The translations under genes and the position numbers were made by a program. Source: Bordetella genomosp. 9 (GTDB taxonomy: Bacteria; Pseudomonadota; Gammaproteobacteria; Burkholderiales; Burkholderiaceae_B). From it: a DNA stretch of 64,000 bases. The notes under the pieces were generated by a model that made no database searches, had not been told where the DNA came from, and worked only from the letters and a program-made list of their open reading frames with translations. Location of the stretch: contig NZ_NEVJ01000001.1 of the NCBI RefSeq assembly GCF_002261425.1, positions 620,001 through 684,000 on the forward strand, read 5' to 3'. Shown one piece after another: positions 40,811 through 49,528 of this stretch (the stretch's first letter is position 1; each line of letters begins with the position of its first letter).

Positions 40811-41829
40811 GACGATTGATAGCCGGCCATGTTGGCGCCTTCGCGCTGGCTCAACACGACCAATGAGCGCAGCAGGTCCACCATCGCCGCATTGGTGCGC
40901 GCGTCGGTGCCGTCGACATACTGGCGCAGCATGCCGCCCACGGGATCGATGGCGCCGGCGCGCACGCAGGCCTCGATCAGCCGTACTTCCTCCGTGCCGT
41001 CGTGGAAGGCGGCGTCGTTGCCGACCATGGCCGCCAGCACCGCCGCGATGCCGTAGGCGCCCCAGTTGGAGATGTTGGCGATGACCGCGACGTCCGCGGG
41101 CTGCTCGGCCGCGATGACGTCGCCCAGCGGCACTTCGGCGCGCACGTCTTCCGCCACCACCCCCATGCCCAGTTCATTGCCCAGGTCGCCGACGCCTATG
41201 GTGAGAATGCCGCGCCGCCGGGCCTCGGCGTACAGGGCATCCGTATGCGCGGTGAAATCGCTGATCTCGAAGCCGCCGCCGCCATGGTAGTGGCCGTCGC
41301 GGCCGGCGCCGGGGCGCTCGACCGCCACCACGGCCTTGGGTTGCAGTTGGTCCAGCAGCGCCACCGCGGCCTGTTCGGCGGCCTTCCTGTCCACGGGAAA
41401 GCCGGTGAACGCGCAGCGGTTGCGCCCCGAACGGATGTCGCCCATGTCAGCGGGTATCAGGCCCGCGGCCGCGAAGCACGCCTGCATGCAGGGCACCACC
41501 GAGGTTTCCGACACGCCCACCGGGATCGCGCCCAGGCCGACCGCCAGCGCGCGCGCCAGCACGGCCGCGCCTATCGGACCGTCGGTTTCCGGCAGGCCGT
41601 AGCCGCGCATGATGAAGCCGCTGATCATCAACACCGTGTCGCCCGACGCGACGTGTTCCTTGAGCCGCGCGGCAGCCGCCAGCGTCAGCGGCGCGCCGCC
41701 GGCGTGGCGCCGCGCGGTGGCGTAGAGCTTGAGCAGCGGGATCCCCTTCAGGATGGTCCAGTTCGACATCGGCGCGGTGATCAGGTGATCGACGGCTTCG
41801 CCGATGCGTTCGATGCTAATTCCGGACAT
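40798..41829 (-). CDS. DUF4392 protein, glutamate-cyclase-like
   Basis: A 343-residue protein with the DUF4392 pattern: an early LMISGFIMRGYGLPETDGPIG (as two parts), a central AVERPGAGRDGHYHG, and TIGVGDLGNELGMGVV. The last motif, GDxGNExGMG, is the hallmark of the domain that in mammals forms the C-terminal part of D-glutamate cyclase, which makes 5-oxo-D-proline. In that enzyme it is joined to a second domain (DUF1445-like) that is missing here. The protein overlaps UbiD by 14 bp and the racemase by 13 bp. A role on a D-amino acid or a related lactam is inferred. Confidence 0.82.
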   Translation of the reverse strand: MSGISIERIGEAVDHLITAPMSNWTILKGIPLLKLYATARRHAGGAPLTLAAAARLKEHVASGDTVLMISGFIMRGYGLPETDGPIGAAVLARALAVGLGAIPVGVSETSVVPCMQACFAAAGLIPADMGDIRSGRNRCAFTGFPVDRKAAEQAAVALLDQLQPKAVVAVERPGAGRDGHYHGGGGFEISDFTAHTDALYAEARRRGILTIGVGDLGNELGMGVVAEDVRAEVPLGDVIAAEQPADVAVIANISNWGAYGIAAVLAAMVGNDAAFHDGTEEVRLIEACVRAGAIDPVGGMLRQYVDGTDARTNAAMVDLLRSLVVLSQREGANMAGYQSSWKK

Positions 41830-43168
41830 TCAGGTACTCCTGCAGGTTGATGTCGTGCTCGCCGGGAAAGCGGCGGCGTTCGAACAATTGCTTCATGGCG
41901 ACCGGCACGGTGGCGTCCAGTCCCAGCTTGCCGCGATGGACCTCGCGCACGTCCTCCCGCGTATAGCTGGGCATGCGTGGAATCATGTAGGTGCCGGTCT
42001 CGGGCGTGCAGCGGGTCTGTATCGCCCACAGCACGTCAGCGGCATTGAAGGGGTCGACGTCCTCGTCGACGACCACCACGATCTTGGTCCAGGAATAGCC
42101 GCCCAGCGCGGCCAGCAAGGCGTTCTTGGCCTGGTCCTCGTTCTGCTTTTCAATGGCGATCACGCAGCCGAACACATAGCCCGGCGTGGCGATGTCGCGG
42201 ATGCGCGGCACGAAGGCCGAGACCTTCTTGTAGATTTCCGTCTGGATGGGTACGCCCACCAGGTTCAGGTCTTCCGTGCCGCCGGCCAGGATGGTGTGGT
42301 AGATGGCGTCGCTGCGGCGCGTGATCGCCGTGACGCGGAAGACGTGGTTCTTCATGACGGGCACGTAGCCGTCGGTGAACTCGCCGAAGGGGCCTTCGTC
42401 TTCCCGCACGCCGCACAGCACTTCGCCTTCGATCACCATCTCGGCGTCGGCCGGCACGTCGACGGGGATGGTCTTGCAACGCGTCACGCGCAGCGGCTTG
42501 TCCTGCCAGGCGCCGGCGACTTCCAGCTCGTCCGCCTCGTAGGGGACCTTGGAAGCCGCCGAGAACATCAGCGCCGGCGGCGCACCGATGACGATCGCGC
42601 AGGGCAGGTTCTGCCCTTTGCTTTCGGCTTCGGCGTGGTAGCGGCCCAGGTGCTGCGGCGGCATCATGCGCACGCGCAGCTTGTCCTTGCCGACCAGTTG
42701 GCAGCGGTTCCAGGAAGCGTTGTACACGCCGGTGTCGGGATGGGGCGCGATCAGCACGCCGGCCGTGATGTAGGCGCCGCCGTCGTGCTCGGAGAACACC
42801 ACCTGCGGGACGTCGCGCTGCAAATCGATGTCCGCGCCCTGGCTGACGACCTGCTGCACCGGCGCGTCCGTCACCCGTTCGGTCGGAATGCCGCGCGCCT
42901 CCTGGCGCACCAGGGTACGCAGCAGATCTTTTTCCTCCAGGCCCAGCGCCGCGGCGACATGGCTGCGGAAGCCGAACACATTGGTGACCACGGGCACGTT
43001 GGCGCCTTTCACATCGTTGAAGCGCAAGGCCTGGTTGCCGGCTTTCTGCACGCAGCGCATGACCGCCGTCAATTCGTGGCGGGGATCGACCTGGCGCGCC
43101 ACCTCGGACACCAGGCCGCGGGTTTCCAGCCAGGCCACCAGTTGACGAAAGGATTCCATCGGTTTCAT
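41816..43168 (-). CDS. ubiD: UbiD-family prFMN-dependent decarboxylase
   Basis: A 450-residue UbiD enzyme. The catalytic glutamates are in REDEGPFGEFTDGYVP, and the conserved Arg/His segment is around LRVRMMPPQHLGRYHAEAE. Asn and Arg contacts to prFMN are likely in NASWNRCQLVGKD. UbiD enzymes (de)carboxylate alpha,beta-unsaturated or aromatic acids using prFMN from UbiX, also in this cluster. It heads the operon, 167 bp from the divergent IclR gene. The start at 43168 (or 43159) lacks a strong ribosome-binding site. Its substrate is unknown; urocanate from the adjacent histidine ammonia-lyase would fit the unsaturated-acid rule. Confidence 0.92.
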   Translation of the reverse strand: MKPMESFRQLVAWLETRGLVSEVARQVDPRHELTAVMRCVQKAGNQALRFNDVKGANVPVVTNVFGFRSHVAAALGLEEKDLLRTLVRQEARGIPTERVTDAPVQQVVSQGADIDLQRDVPQVVFSEHDGGAYITAGVLIAPHPDTGVYNASWNRCQLVGKDKLRVRMMPPQHLGRYHAEAESKGQNLPCAIVIGAPPALMFSAASKVPYEADELEVAGAWQDKPLRVTRCKTIPVDVPADAEMVIEGEVLCGVREDEGPFGEFTDGYVPVMKNHVFRVTAITRRSDAIYHTILAGGTEDLNLVGVPIQTEIYKKVSAFVPRIRDIATPGYVFGCVIAIEKQNEDQAKNALLAALGGYSWTKIVVVVDEDVDPFNAADVLWAIQTRCTPETGTYMIPRMPSYTREDVREVHRGKLGLDATVPVAMKQLFERRRFPGEHDINLQEYLNVRN

Positions 43169-43236
43169 ATCGGACGCTTGTTCTGGATCTTCGATTGCTT
43201 GATCGGCGTTGGGAAGCCGGTTATAGTGTTGGTTAC

Positions 43237-43255
43237 TGCGCAACGCTGTTGCGCA
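43237..43255. promoter_or_regulatory. IclR-type operator, perfect inverted repeat
   Basis: TGCGCAAC and GTTGCGCA flank a GCT spacer, a 19-bp perfect inverted repeat. It lies 68 bp before the UbiD start and 81 bp before the IclR start. A candidate -10 hexamer for the UbiD operon (TATAAC, minus strand, 43220-43225) lies just beyond it; I could not place matching -35 boxes at standard spacing. Confidence 0.65.
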
Positions 43256-43335
43256 ATCACGTTTTGATTATGGGTATCGCCCGGGTGGCTGTCAACGCCG
43301 GGCATGCCCGGATATGCGTATTTCGCGGCTATCTA

Positions 43336-44220
43336 ATGGAATACCCCGACGTGAATGCCCCGATGCCTGAGACCACGAATTCCAAGCTCGCCGACGCCAT
43401 GGGGGAGGGCGATAGCGCCGCGGGGCCGGGCCGGCGCGACCCCACCGTGCATGCGGCGCGGCATGCCATAGAGATCCTGCGATGCATCTCGCAGTCGCAG
43501 CCGGAGATCGGCGTCAGCGACATCGCGCGCCGCATCGGATTGCATAAGAGCTCGGTGTCGCGGCTGGTCGCGACGCTGCAAGCGCAGCGCGTGGTCGAAC
43601 GCAATCCCCACACCGATCGCGTCAGCCTGGCGCCGGGCCTCATCGCGATCGCCGCGCCCCTGATCAACCATATGGGCATCTCGCAGGCGTCGCGGCAGCG
43701 CATGGCGCAGCTGGCGGAGGAATCCGCGGAAACGGTCAACCTGAGCATCTGGGACGGCCGCGAAGCCATCAGCATCGACCAGACCGTGGGGCCCAACGCC
43801 ATCACGCACTATGCGGCGCCGGGACAGAACAACCCGGCGCATTGCACGGCGTCGGGCAAGGTGCTGCTGGCCTTCGCGTCGGAAGCCGACCGGTCGGCGG
43901 TGCTGCGGGCGCCATTGACGCGTTACACCGAACGCACGATCACCGAACCGGCCGTGCTCCAGCGCGAACTGGCGCGCGTGCGCGAGACCGGCCTGGCGCT
44001 GAACCGCGCGGAATTCTCGGAAGACGCGGGCGCCGTCGCGGCCATCGTCCGCAACGTCAACGGCCAGGCGACGATCGCGCTGACCATCACCGTGCCCATG
44101 TACCGGTTCAGCAAGGCGCGCGAGCGCAAGCTGCTGGAACTGGTGGGGCATGCCGCGCGGGATATTTCCGGCCAGATCGGCGCCATGACGGCGGCCGGCA
44201 TCGCCAGGAGGCAACCATGA
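43336..44220 (+). CDS. IclR-family regulator, probable controller of the UbiD cluster
   Basis: A 294-residue IclR protein. The winged HTH (about 40-105; HAARHAIEILRCISQS, GVSDIARRIGLHKSSVSRL, NPHTDRVSLAPG) is followed by the effector domain (about 120-280; NLSIWDGREAISIDQT, AHCTASGKVLLAF). GLHKSSVSR is the recognition helix. The ATG at 43336 is chosen because the domain starts within 40 residues; earlier starts would run into the operator. It is divergent from UbiD across the palindrome and overlaps the next gene (ATGA), so it is probably autoregulated and co-expressed with it. Confidence 0.9.
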   Translation: MEYPDVNAPMPETTNSKLADAMGEGDSAAGPGRRDPTVHAARHAIEILRCISQSQPEIGVSDIARRIGLHKSSVSRLVATLQAQRVVERNPHTDRVSLAPGLIAIAAPLINHMGISQASRQRMAQLAEESAETVNLSIWDGREAISIDQTVGPNAITHYAAPGQNNPAHCTASGKVLLAFASEADRSAVLRAPLTRYTERTITEPAVLQRELARVRETGLALNRAEFSEDAGAVAAIVRNVNGQATIALTITVPMYRFSKARERKLLELVGHAARDISGQIGAMTAAGIARRQP

Positions 44221-44864
44221 CGACGGAAAACCTGCCCCGCGCCGGGGCGATGCCGGGCGGCTTCTGGGCGTTTTCGCTGGCCGTCTACGCGCGCCCCGGC
44301 GTGCCGGAGGCCTGCCTGGCGCTGCAGGACGGCTATGGCCTGGACGTCAACGTGCTGCTGTTCGCGCTGTACGCGGCGCAGCACGGGACGTCGCTGGATA
44401 CCGGCGCTTTCGCCGATCTGGACCGCGCGGTCGCCAGCTGGCGCCGGCAGGTGGTGGCGCCGTTGCGTGCCATACGCCGCCACGTCAAAACGACGCTGGG
44501 CGATGGCGGCGCCACGCCGGGCGGCAAGACGCCGTCGCCGGCGTCCGTCGAGCAGGAGACCTACGCGGCCATCAAGCGCGCGGAACTATCGGCCGAACGC
44601 GCGCAGCAATGCAATATGGAGCAGTGGCTGGCCGCGCGGCCGGGCGCCGCGGTATCGCTGGCGGCCGGTGCGGGCGACGGCATCGCGTCGGATGCGCGAG
44701 ATGCGCTGGATTCGTTGGATGCCTTGGATGCGGCCGCGATCGACACCCTGGGCGCGGCGAATCTGGACGGGTACCTGGCTTACATGCACTGCCCGTGCGA
44801 TGCGAACGCCCAGGCTTTCGTGCAGGTATTGCTGGCCGCCGTCTCGGCGCCGAGGCCGGAATAG
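44217..44864 (+). CDS. TIGR02444-family hypothetical protein
   Basis: A 215-residue protein whose N-terminal third matches the TIGR02444 family: FWAFSLAVYARPGVPEACLA then LQDGYGLDVNVLLFALYAA. The rest is Ala/Asp-rich with an almost repeated segment (DALDSLDALDAAAIDT). The family is widespread in Proteobacteria and has no known function. It overlaps the IclR stop by ATGA, an unexpected pairing: the regulator and this protein are translationally coupled. Confidence 0.75.
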   Translation: MTTENLPRAGAMPGGFWAFSLAVYARPGVPEACLALQDGYGLDVNVLLFALYAAQHGTSLDTGAFADLDRAVASWRRQVVAPLRAIRRHVKTTLGDGGATPGGKTPSPASVEQETYAAIKRAELSAERAQQCNMEQWLAARPGAAVSLAAGAGDGIASDARDALDSLDALDAAAIDTLGAANLDGYLAYMHCPCDANAQAFVQVLLAAVSAPRPE

Positions 44865-44913
44865 CCTGGACAGGCCCGCGCCGCCGGCACATCACGCACG
44901 CACATCACGCATA

Positions 44914-45678
44914 TCACGCCTGCGGCGGTTGGCCGTTCGACGCGGTGAGCCCGCCGTCCACCGGCAGGTTGACGCCGGTCACGAAGACCGCGTCTTCGCT
45001 GGCCAGAAAGGCGATGACGGAAGCGATTTCCTCCGGCTCCGCGCCACGGCCCAGGGGTATGCGTTCCGCGAATTTTTCCATCAGGGCCTGATCGGCATAC
45101 ATGTCCTTGGTGAGTTCCGAGCGGGTCAGGCTGGGACAAACCGCATTGACGCGCACGCCGTCGCGGCCATGGTCCATCGCCAGCGAGCGCGTGAAGTTGG
45201 TGACCGCGCCCTTCGCCGCGTTGTAGAAGCTCATGCGCCAATCGCCGCCCAGTCCGGATACCGACGAGACATTGACGATGCATCCGCGCGTCTTGATCAG
45301 TTCCGGCATGGCGGCGCGGCAGCCGTAGAAGACACCGTCCAGGTCGGTGGCGATGACTTTGCGCCAGTCGTCCGGCGACGCCTCGGTGATCGTGCCTTCC
45401 ACGGCGGTGCCGGCGTTGTTCACCATGACGTCCAGGCGGCCGAAGCGGTGGACGGCGGCCTGGACCATGGCTTCGACTTCCCGCAACACCGATACGTCGG
45501 CGGTATGGATGAGTATCTTCGACTCGTCCAGCCCTTCGGCGGCGCGCTTCAGCTTGGACGCCGTGCGGCCGGCGAATACCACGTTGGCGCCTTCCTGGAC
45601 GAAGCGGCGGGCGGTGGCGGCGCCGATCCCGGATCCGGCGCCCGTGACGATGACGACTTTCCCTGCGAAACGGTTCAT
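44914..45678 (-). CDS. Short-chain dehydrogenase/reductase (SDR)
   Basis: A 254-residue SDR with TGAGSGIG cofactor motif, NNAG, catalytic Ser in NVSSVSGLGG and Tyr-Lys in SFYNAAKGAVTNFT. The C-terminal PVDGGLTASNG is normal for the family. Strong AGGAG six bases before the ATG sets the start. It ends 49 bp after the TIGR02444 gene, converging on it. Substrate unknown. Confidence 0.9.
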   Translation of the reverse strand: MNRFAGKVVIVTGAGSGIGAATARRFVQEGANVVFAGRTASKLKRAAEGLDESKILIHTADVSVLREVEAMVQAAVHRFGRLDVMVNNAGTAVEGTITEASPDDWRKVIATDLDGVFYGCRAAMPELIKTRGCIVNVSSVSGLGGDWRMSFYNAAKGAVTNFTRSLAMDHGRDGVRVNAVCPSLTRSELTKDMYADQALMEKFAERIPLGRGAEPEEIASVIAFLASEDAVFVTGVNLPVDGGLTASNGQPPQA

Positions 45679-45921
45679 GGCGATCTCCTGTGCGATTCGT
45701 GGACGGGGCGTCGCTGCAAGCGCCATACCGCGCGCGGTCGCGGGCTGCGCGGGTATCGCCCCCCGTCGACCGGGATCGTTCAGGAAACCGGCAAGCTTTT
45801 ATGGCTACAATCCGCAGCGACGCGAGGCCGCCGCAATGGCGCTTGTCGACAATCGTCCCCGCGCGTCCATTCCCCCAATAGCCGGTAAAACGAGCCGGAA
45901 AACGGCCGCTGCCCCACCGCC

Positions 45922-47187
45922 ATGTCTCCTTCCTCCGCCTTGCCCACGCCTGCGTTGCCTCCGGGACGCGAGCGCACCTTGCTCTGGCTGCTCGCGCTGA
46001 CCCAGTTCACCATCGTGGTCGACTTCATGGTGATGATGCCGCTGGGGCCGCAGATCATGCAGGCCTTCACCATCAGTCCGGCGGCCTTCGCCGCGGCGGT
46101 GTCCGCCTATTCCTGGTGCGCCGGCATTTCCGGCCTGCTGGCGGCGACCTACATCGACCGCTTCGACCGGCGCAAGATGCTGCTGGTGGTGTATGCCCTG
46201 TTCGCGCTGTCCAATTTGGTCTGCGCCATGGCCACCAACTACCACGCGCTGCTGCTGTCGCGCGCCTTCGCGGGCCTGACGGGCGGCGTGCTGGGTTCGC
46301 TGGTGCTGGCGATCATCGGCGACGTCATCCCGCCGCAGCGGCGCGGCGCCGCGATGGGCGTGGTGATGACGTCGTTCTCGCTGGCGGCCGTGGCGGGCGT
46401 GCCGCTGGGCGTGGTGCTGGGCGCGCATTACGGCTGGAGTTCGCCGTTCTTCGAGCTGGTCCTGCTGTCGGCGGTGATCTGGGCGGGCGCCTGGAAGGTG
46501 GTGCCCAGGCTGACCGCGCATATCCGGATTCCGCCGGTGCCGCTGTCGCGGACGCTGCCGGACCTGTGGTCCCTGATGCGCGAGCCGTCGCACTTGCGCG
46601 GCTTCGGCCTGACGGCCATCGTGATGGGCGCGCACATGATGATCGTGCCGTTCATCTCGCCCTTCCTGGTCGGCAACCTGGGCGTGGAGCCCGAGAATAT
46701 CTCGCTGATCTACATGGCCGGCGGCGCCGCCACTTTCTTTACGTCGCGCGCCGTGGGGCGCCTGGCGGACCGCTACGGCAAGCGGCAGGTCTTTCGCGCG
46801 GCGGCGCTCGCTTCCCTGGTGCCGGCGCTCTTCATCACCCATCTGCCGCAGCTGCCGCTGTGGGCCTTGATCCTGTTCTTCCCGTTCTTCCTGGTCACGG
46901 CGAACGCGCGCATGATACCCGTGCAGGCGCTGTTGACGACCGTGCCGGAAGCACACCGGCGTGGCGCCTTCATGAGCGTGAACTCGGCCGTCCAGCAGAT
47001 CGCGACCGGCACGGGCGCATGGATAGGCGGATTGATGCTGACCACATCGCCCAGCGGCCAGATCTCCGGCTACGGCGTCAACGGGTGGCTGTGCTGCGCC
47101 TGCATCGTTTTTTCGATGTGGTGGGTGTCGAAGGTCCGGCCCTACGCCTACGACGCCAGGACGGCGGAAGCGGTGCGCGCGACGTAG
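45922..47187 (+). CDS. MFS transporter, DHA1-like
   Basis: A 421-residue 12-helix MFS carrier with the motif A loop DRFDRRKMLLVVYALF, a motif around GLTGGVLGSLVLAIIGDVIP and motif C-like MTSFSLAAVAGVPLGVVLGA, which favours an antiporter of the DHA1 drug/sugar-efflux type. A short proline-rich N-terminal tail precedes helix 1. Substrate unknown. It is divergent from the SDR gene across a 243-bp gap, the largest in this window, in which I see a TACAAT -10-like hexamer at 45806 but no clear -35. Confidence 0.87.
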   Translation: MSPSSALPTPALPPGRERTLLWLLALTQFTIVVDFMVMMPLGPQIMQAFTISPAAFAAAVSAYSWCAGISGLLAATYIDRFDRRKMLLVVYALFALSNLVCAMATNYHALLLSRAFAGLTGGVLGSLVLAIIGDVIPPQRRGAAMGVVMTSFSLAAVAGVPLGVVLGAHYGWSSPFFELVLLSAVIWAGAWKVVPRLTAHIRIPPVPLSRTLPDLWSLMREPSHLRGFGLTAIVMGAHMMIVPFISPFLVGNLGVEPENISLIYMAGGAATFFTSRAVGRLADRYGKRQVFRAAALASLVPALFITHLPQLPLWALILFFPFFLVTANARMIPVQALLTTVPEAHRRGAFMSVNSAVQQIATGTGAWIGGLMLTTSPSGQISGYGVNGWLCCACIVFSMWWVSKVRPYAYDARTAEAVRAT

Positions 47188-47330
47188 GCGCTCCGGATGC
47201 GCGTCCGTCCAAGGCCGATCGCGTGCATTCTCGGCCCTTGCCGGCATGCCGTGTGTTCCGTCCGGGCGGCCGCCCTCCACCGGGATCATTATGTGCTTGA
47301 GTCTGGGCAACGGTGATTCGGGATAGGCAA

Positions 47331-47879
47331 ATGGGTACGATCGCGCGTCTTCTGATCGTTGTCTTGCTGGCCGTGGCGGCCTGGTGGGCCTGGCCGCGCC
47401 TGCCGGACCCCTGGCGGGCGCCCTGGCATATGGCGCGGCTCGCCCTGCGGGAAGCGCCCACGGCCCTGCCCGTGCCGGTCCGCGGCGTAACGCCCCGCCA
47501 GCTGGCCGATACCTGGAACGCGGCCCGGTCGGAAGGCCGCAAGCACCAGGGGATAGATATCTTCGCGCGCCGCGGCACGCCGGTGCTGTCCACCACCGAA
47601 GGCGTGGTCACCCAAGTGGGAACGAACCGCCTGGGCGGCAAGGTCGTATGGGTCATGGGGCCCGGGCACCAGATGCATTACTACGCGCACCTGGAAGACT
47701 ATGGCCACGTGAAATGGGGCAGCCATGTCATGCCGGGCGACGTGCTGGGCTACGTCGGCAATACCGGGAACGCGCAAGGCACGCCGCCACACCTGCATTA
47801 CGGCATCTACCCGCCGGACGGCGCCATCAACCCGTTTCCGCTCCTTACCGCCGGATCAGATCGACATATCGATGGCTGA
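47331..47879 (+). CDS. M23-family (LytM/peptidoglycan) metallopeptidase
   Basis: A 182-residue protein with an N-terminal membrane anchor or signal (ARLLIVVLLAVAAWWAWP) and a compact M23 domain. The zinc set is complete: His and Asp in KHQGIDIF, His in MHYYAHLEDYG, and HLH in PPHLHYGIYP. This should cleave peptidoglycan peptides or act as a LytM regulator. The ATG at 47331 is preferred to a GTG at 47313. It converges with the binding-protein gene, with 24 bp of overlap. Confidence 0.9.
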   Translation: MGTIARLLIVVLLAVAAWWAWPRLPDPWRAPWHMARLALREAPTALPVPVRGVTPRQLADTWNAARSEGRKHQGIDIFARRGTPVLSTTEGVVTQVGTNRLGGKVVWVMGPGHQMHYYAHLEDYGHVKWGSHVMPGDVLGYVGNTGNAQGTPPHLHYGIYPPDGAINPFPLLTAGSDRHIDG

Positions 47880-49451
47880 CGTCCGTTCGTCGGCGCGAGG
47901 ATCGTGGTGGATGCCCTTGCGGACCGCCCACACCGGGTTCACCTGGTACAGCGGAATGATGGCCAAGTCGTCGACGGCGATCTTGACCGCTTCCTGCATC
48001 TGCTTTTCACGCGATTTGTCGTCCATCGTTGCCAGGGCCTGCGCGGTCATGGCGTCCAGCTTGGGATTGCTGTAGCGCCCCTCGTTCGCCACGCCCCAGC
48101 CCGTCGCGGCGTTGTAGGTGCCGACGACATTCATCAGCCCCGTCGAGGCATCGCCGGCGGAGTTGCCCCAGCCGATCAGATGGATGGCGAACTCCTGCTT
48201 GCGGGCGCGTTGCGCGAACACGGCATAGGGCATGGTCGCCACTTCGACGCCCAGCCCGGCGCGCGACCACATCTGCCCGATCGCCTGCGCCACGCGCGAG
48301 TCGTTCGGATAGCGGTCGTTCGTGCTGTGCAAGGTGATGCGCAAGCCTTTGGGAAAGCCGGCTTCGGCCAGCAGGCGGCGGGCTTCCAGCACATCGACCT
48401 GCGGTACCGGGATTTGCGGATTGTAGGAATAGGCGCCCGGCGGTATCCATTGGCCGTTGGCCGCGGCGCCGCCGTTCATCAGGCGGTCGACCAGCAGTTT
48501 GCGGTCGATGGCCAGGGACAGCGCCTGCCGCACCCGCAGGTCGCGTAGCGGATTGTGCGGCAGCGGGGTGCCGTCCGCGGCCTTGATGAAGGCCATATCG
48601 TCGTCGCGCGAGACGTTGGGGAACAGGAAAATGGAACGCATGCCCGCGATCTGGTCGACCGTGACGTTCGCCGCCGACTTCAGGTGCGCGATGTCGGCCG
48701 TGGGGATCTGGTCGGCCATATCGATGTCGCCCGCCAGCAGGGCGGCGATGCGCGTGCTGTCATTCGCGATGGTGCGCAGCCGTGCCCGCGCCCAGGCCGG
48801 CTTGGCGCCCCAGTAATCGTCGTTGCGGATGAAGCCGGCTTCCTCGTTCTGGCGGAAGTATTCGTAGCGGTAGGGGCCGGTGCCGATGGCGGCCTTGCCG
48901 CTGTTGTAGTCCTCGCTGGTGGCAGTCTCGCCCACGTGCCGGGAGACGATATAGACCGTGCCGACGCCGCGCGGCAGGTTGGCATAAGGCTTTGCCGTGT
49001 GCAGCCGCACGGTCAAGGGATCGATGATCTCGACCTGGGTGATGGCGTTGATGTAGCTGGCGAAGCCGCCGGGCACGTCGCGCAGCTTGATCACCCGATC
49101 GATGGTGTAGGCCACGTCTTCAGCCGTGAAGGACTTGCCGTCGTGCCAACGCACGTTCGGCCGCAGCTTGAATTCCCATACCGTATCCGAAATCAGCTGC
49201 CAGGACTGCGCCAGGCCCCGCGCGGCCGGCTTGGAGCTCTGGTCGCGTTCGACCAGCTTTTCGTAGATGTGCGACGCGTAGTCGATGTTCGGCTGGGTGT
49301 TCGCATAATGCGGGTCGGCCGATGTCGCGGCGGACCGCGTGCCTATGATCAGCGTATCCTTGCGTGCTTGCGCGGATGCCGGTGCGGCCGCGCCCAGCGT
49401 GGCGATGGTGCCCGCGGCGCCCAGAAGAAAATCACGTCGGTTCATCGTCAT
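47856..49451 (-). CDS. ABC transporter substrate-binding protein, family 5 (peptide/nickel type)
   Basis: A 531-residue DppA/OppA-type binding protein with a twin-arginine signal (MTMNRRDFLLGAAG). The fold signature is clear in KLVERDQSSKPAARGLAQSW, WEFKLRPNVRWHDGKSFTA and DRKLLVDRLMNGGAAANGQW. Family members bind peptides, nickel, opines or glutathione. No permease or ATPase gene is adjacent. It follows a CocE/NonD hydrolase gene and belongs to the same transcription direction as the Bug-type protein and LysR regulator upstream. Confidence 0.92.
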   Translation of the reverse strand: MTMNRRDFLLGAAGTIATLGAAAPASAQARKDTLIIGTRSAATSADPHYANTQPNIDYASHIYEKLVERDQSSKPAARGLAQSWQLISDTVWEFKLRPNVRWHDGKSFTAEDVAYTIDRVIKLRDVPGGFASYINAITQVEIIDPLTVRLHTAKPYANLPRGVGTVYIVSRHVGETATSEDYNSGKAAIGTGPYRYEYFRQNEEAGFIRNDDYWGAKPAWARARLRTIANDSTRIAALLAGDIDMADQIPTADIAHLKSAANVTVDQIAGMRSIFLFPNVSRDDDMAFIKAADGTPLPHNPLRDLRVRQALSLAIDRKLLVDRLMNGGAAANGQWIPPGAYSYNPQIPVPQVDVLEARRLLAEAGFPKGLRITLHSTNDRYPNDSRVAQAIGQMWSRAGLGVEVATMPYAVFAQRARKQEFAIHLIGWGNSAGDASTGLMNVVGTYNAATGWGVANEGRYSNPKLDAMTAQALATMDDKSREKQMQEAVKIAVDDLAIIPLYQVNPVWAVRKGIHHDPRADERTSAIDMSI

Positions 49452-49486
49452 TGCCTGCTTCCCCTTGCTTATGCTGATGCTCGATT

Positions 49487-49528
49487 CTTATGCGTAATTG
49501 CTTATGCGTAATTGCTTATGCGTAATTG
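49487..49528. repeat. Perfect 14-bp tandem repeat, three copies
   Basis: CTTATGCGTAATTG occurs three times without a mismatch (49487, 49501, 49515), spanning 42 bp in the gap between two genes. On the minus strand the first copy reached holds the last codons and the TAA stop of the hydrolase (NYA then stop), so the other two copies are pure intergenic repeats of the gene's own 3' end. Fourteen is not a multiple of three, but copy-number change would not alter the protein. Confidence 0.95.

Noticed and set aside
44888..44911. Two direct repeats CACATCACGCA after the TIGR02444 gene.
   Set aside because: Only two short copies with no link to a promoter or stop signal; too little for a functional claim.
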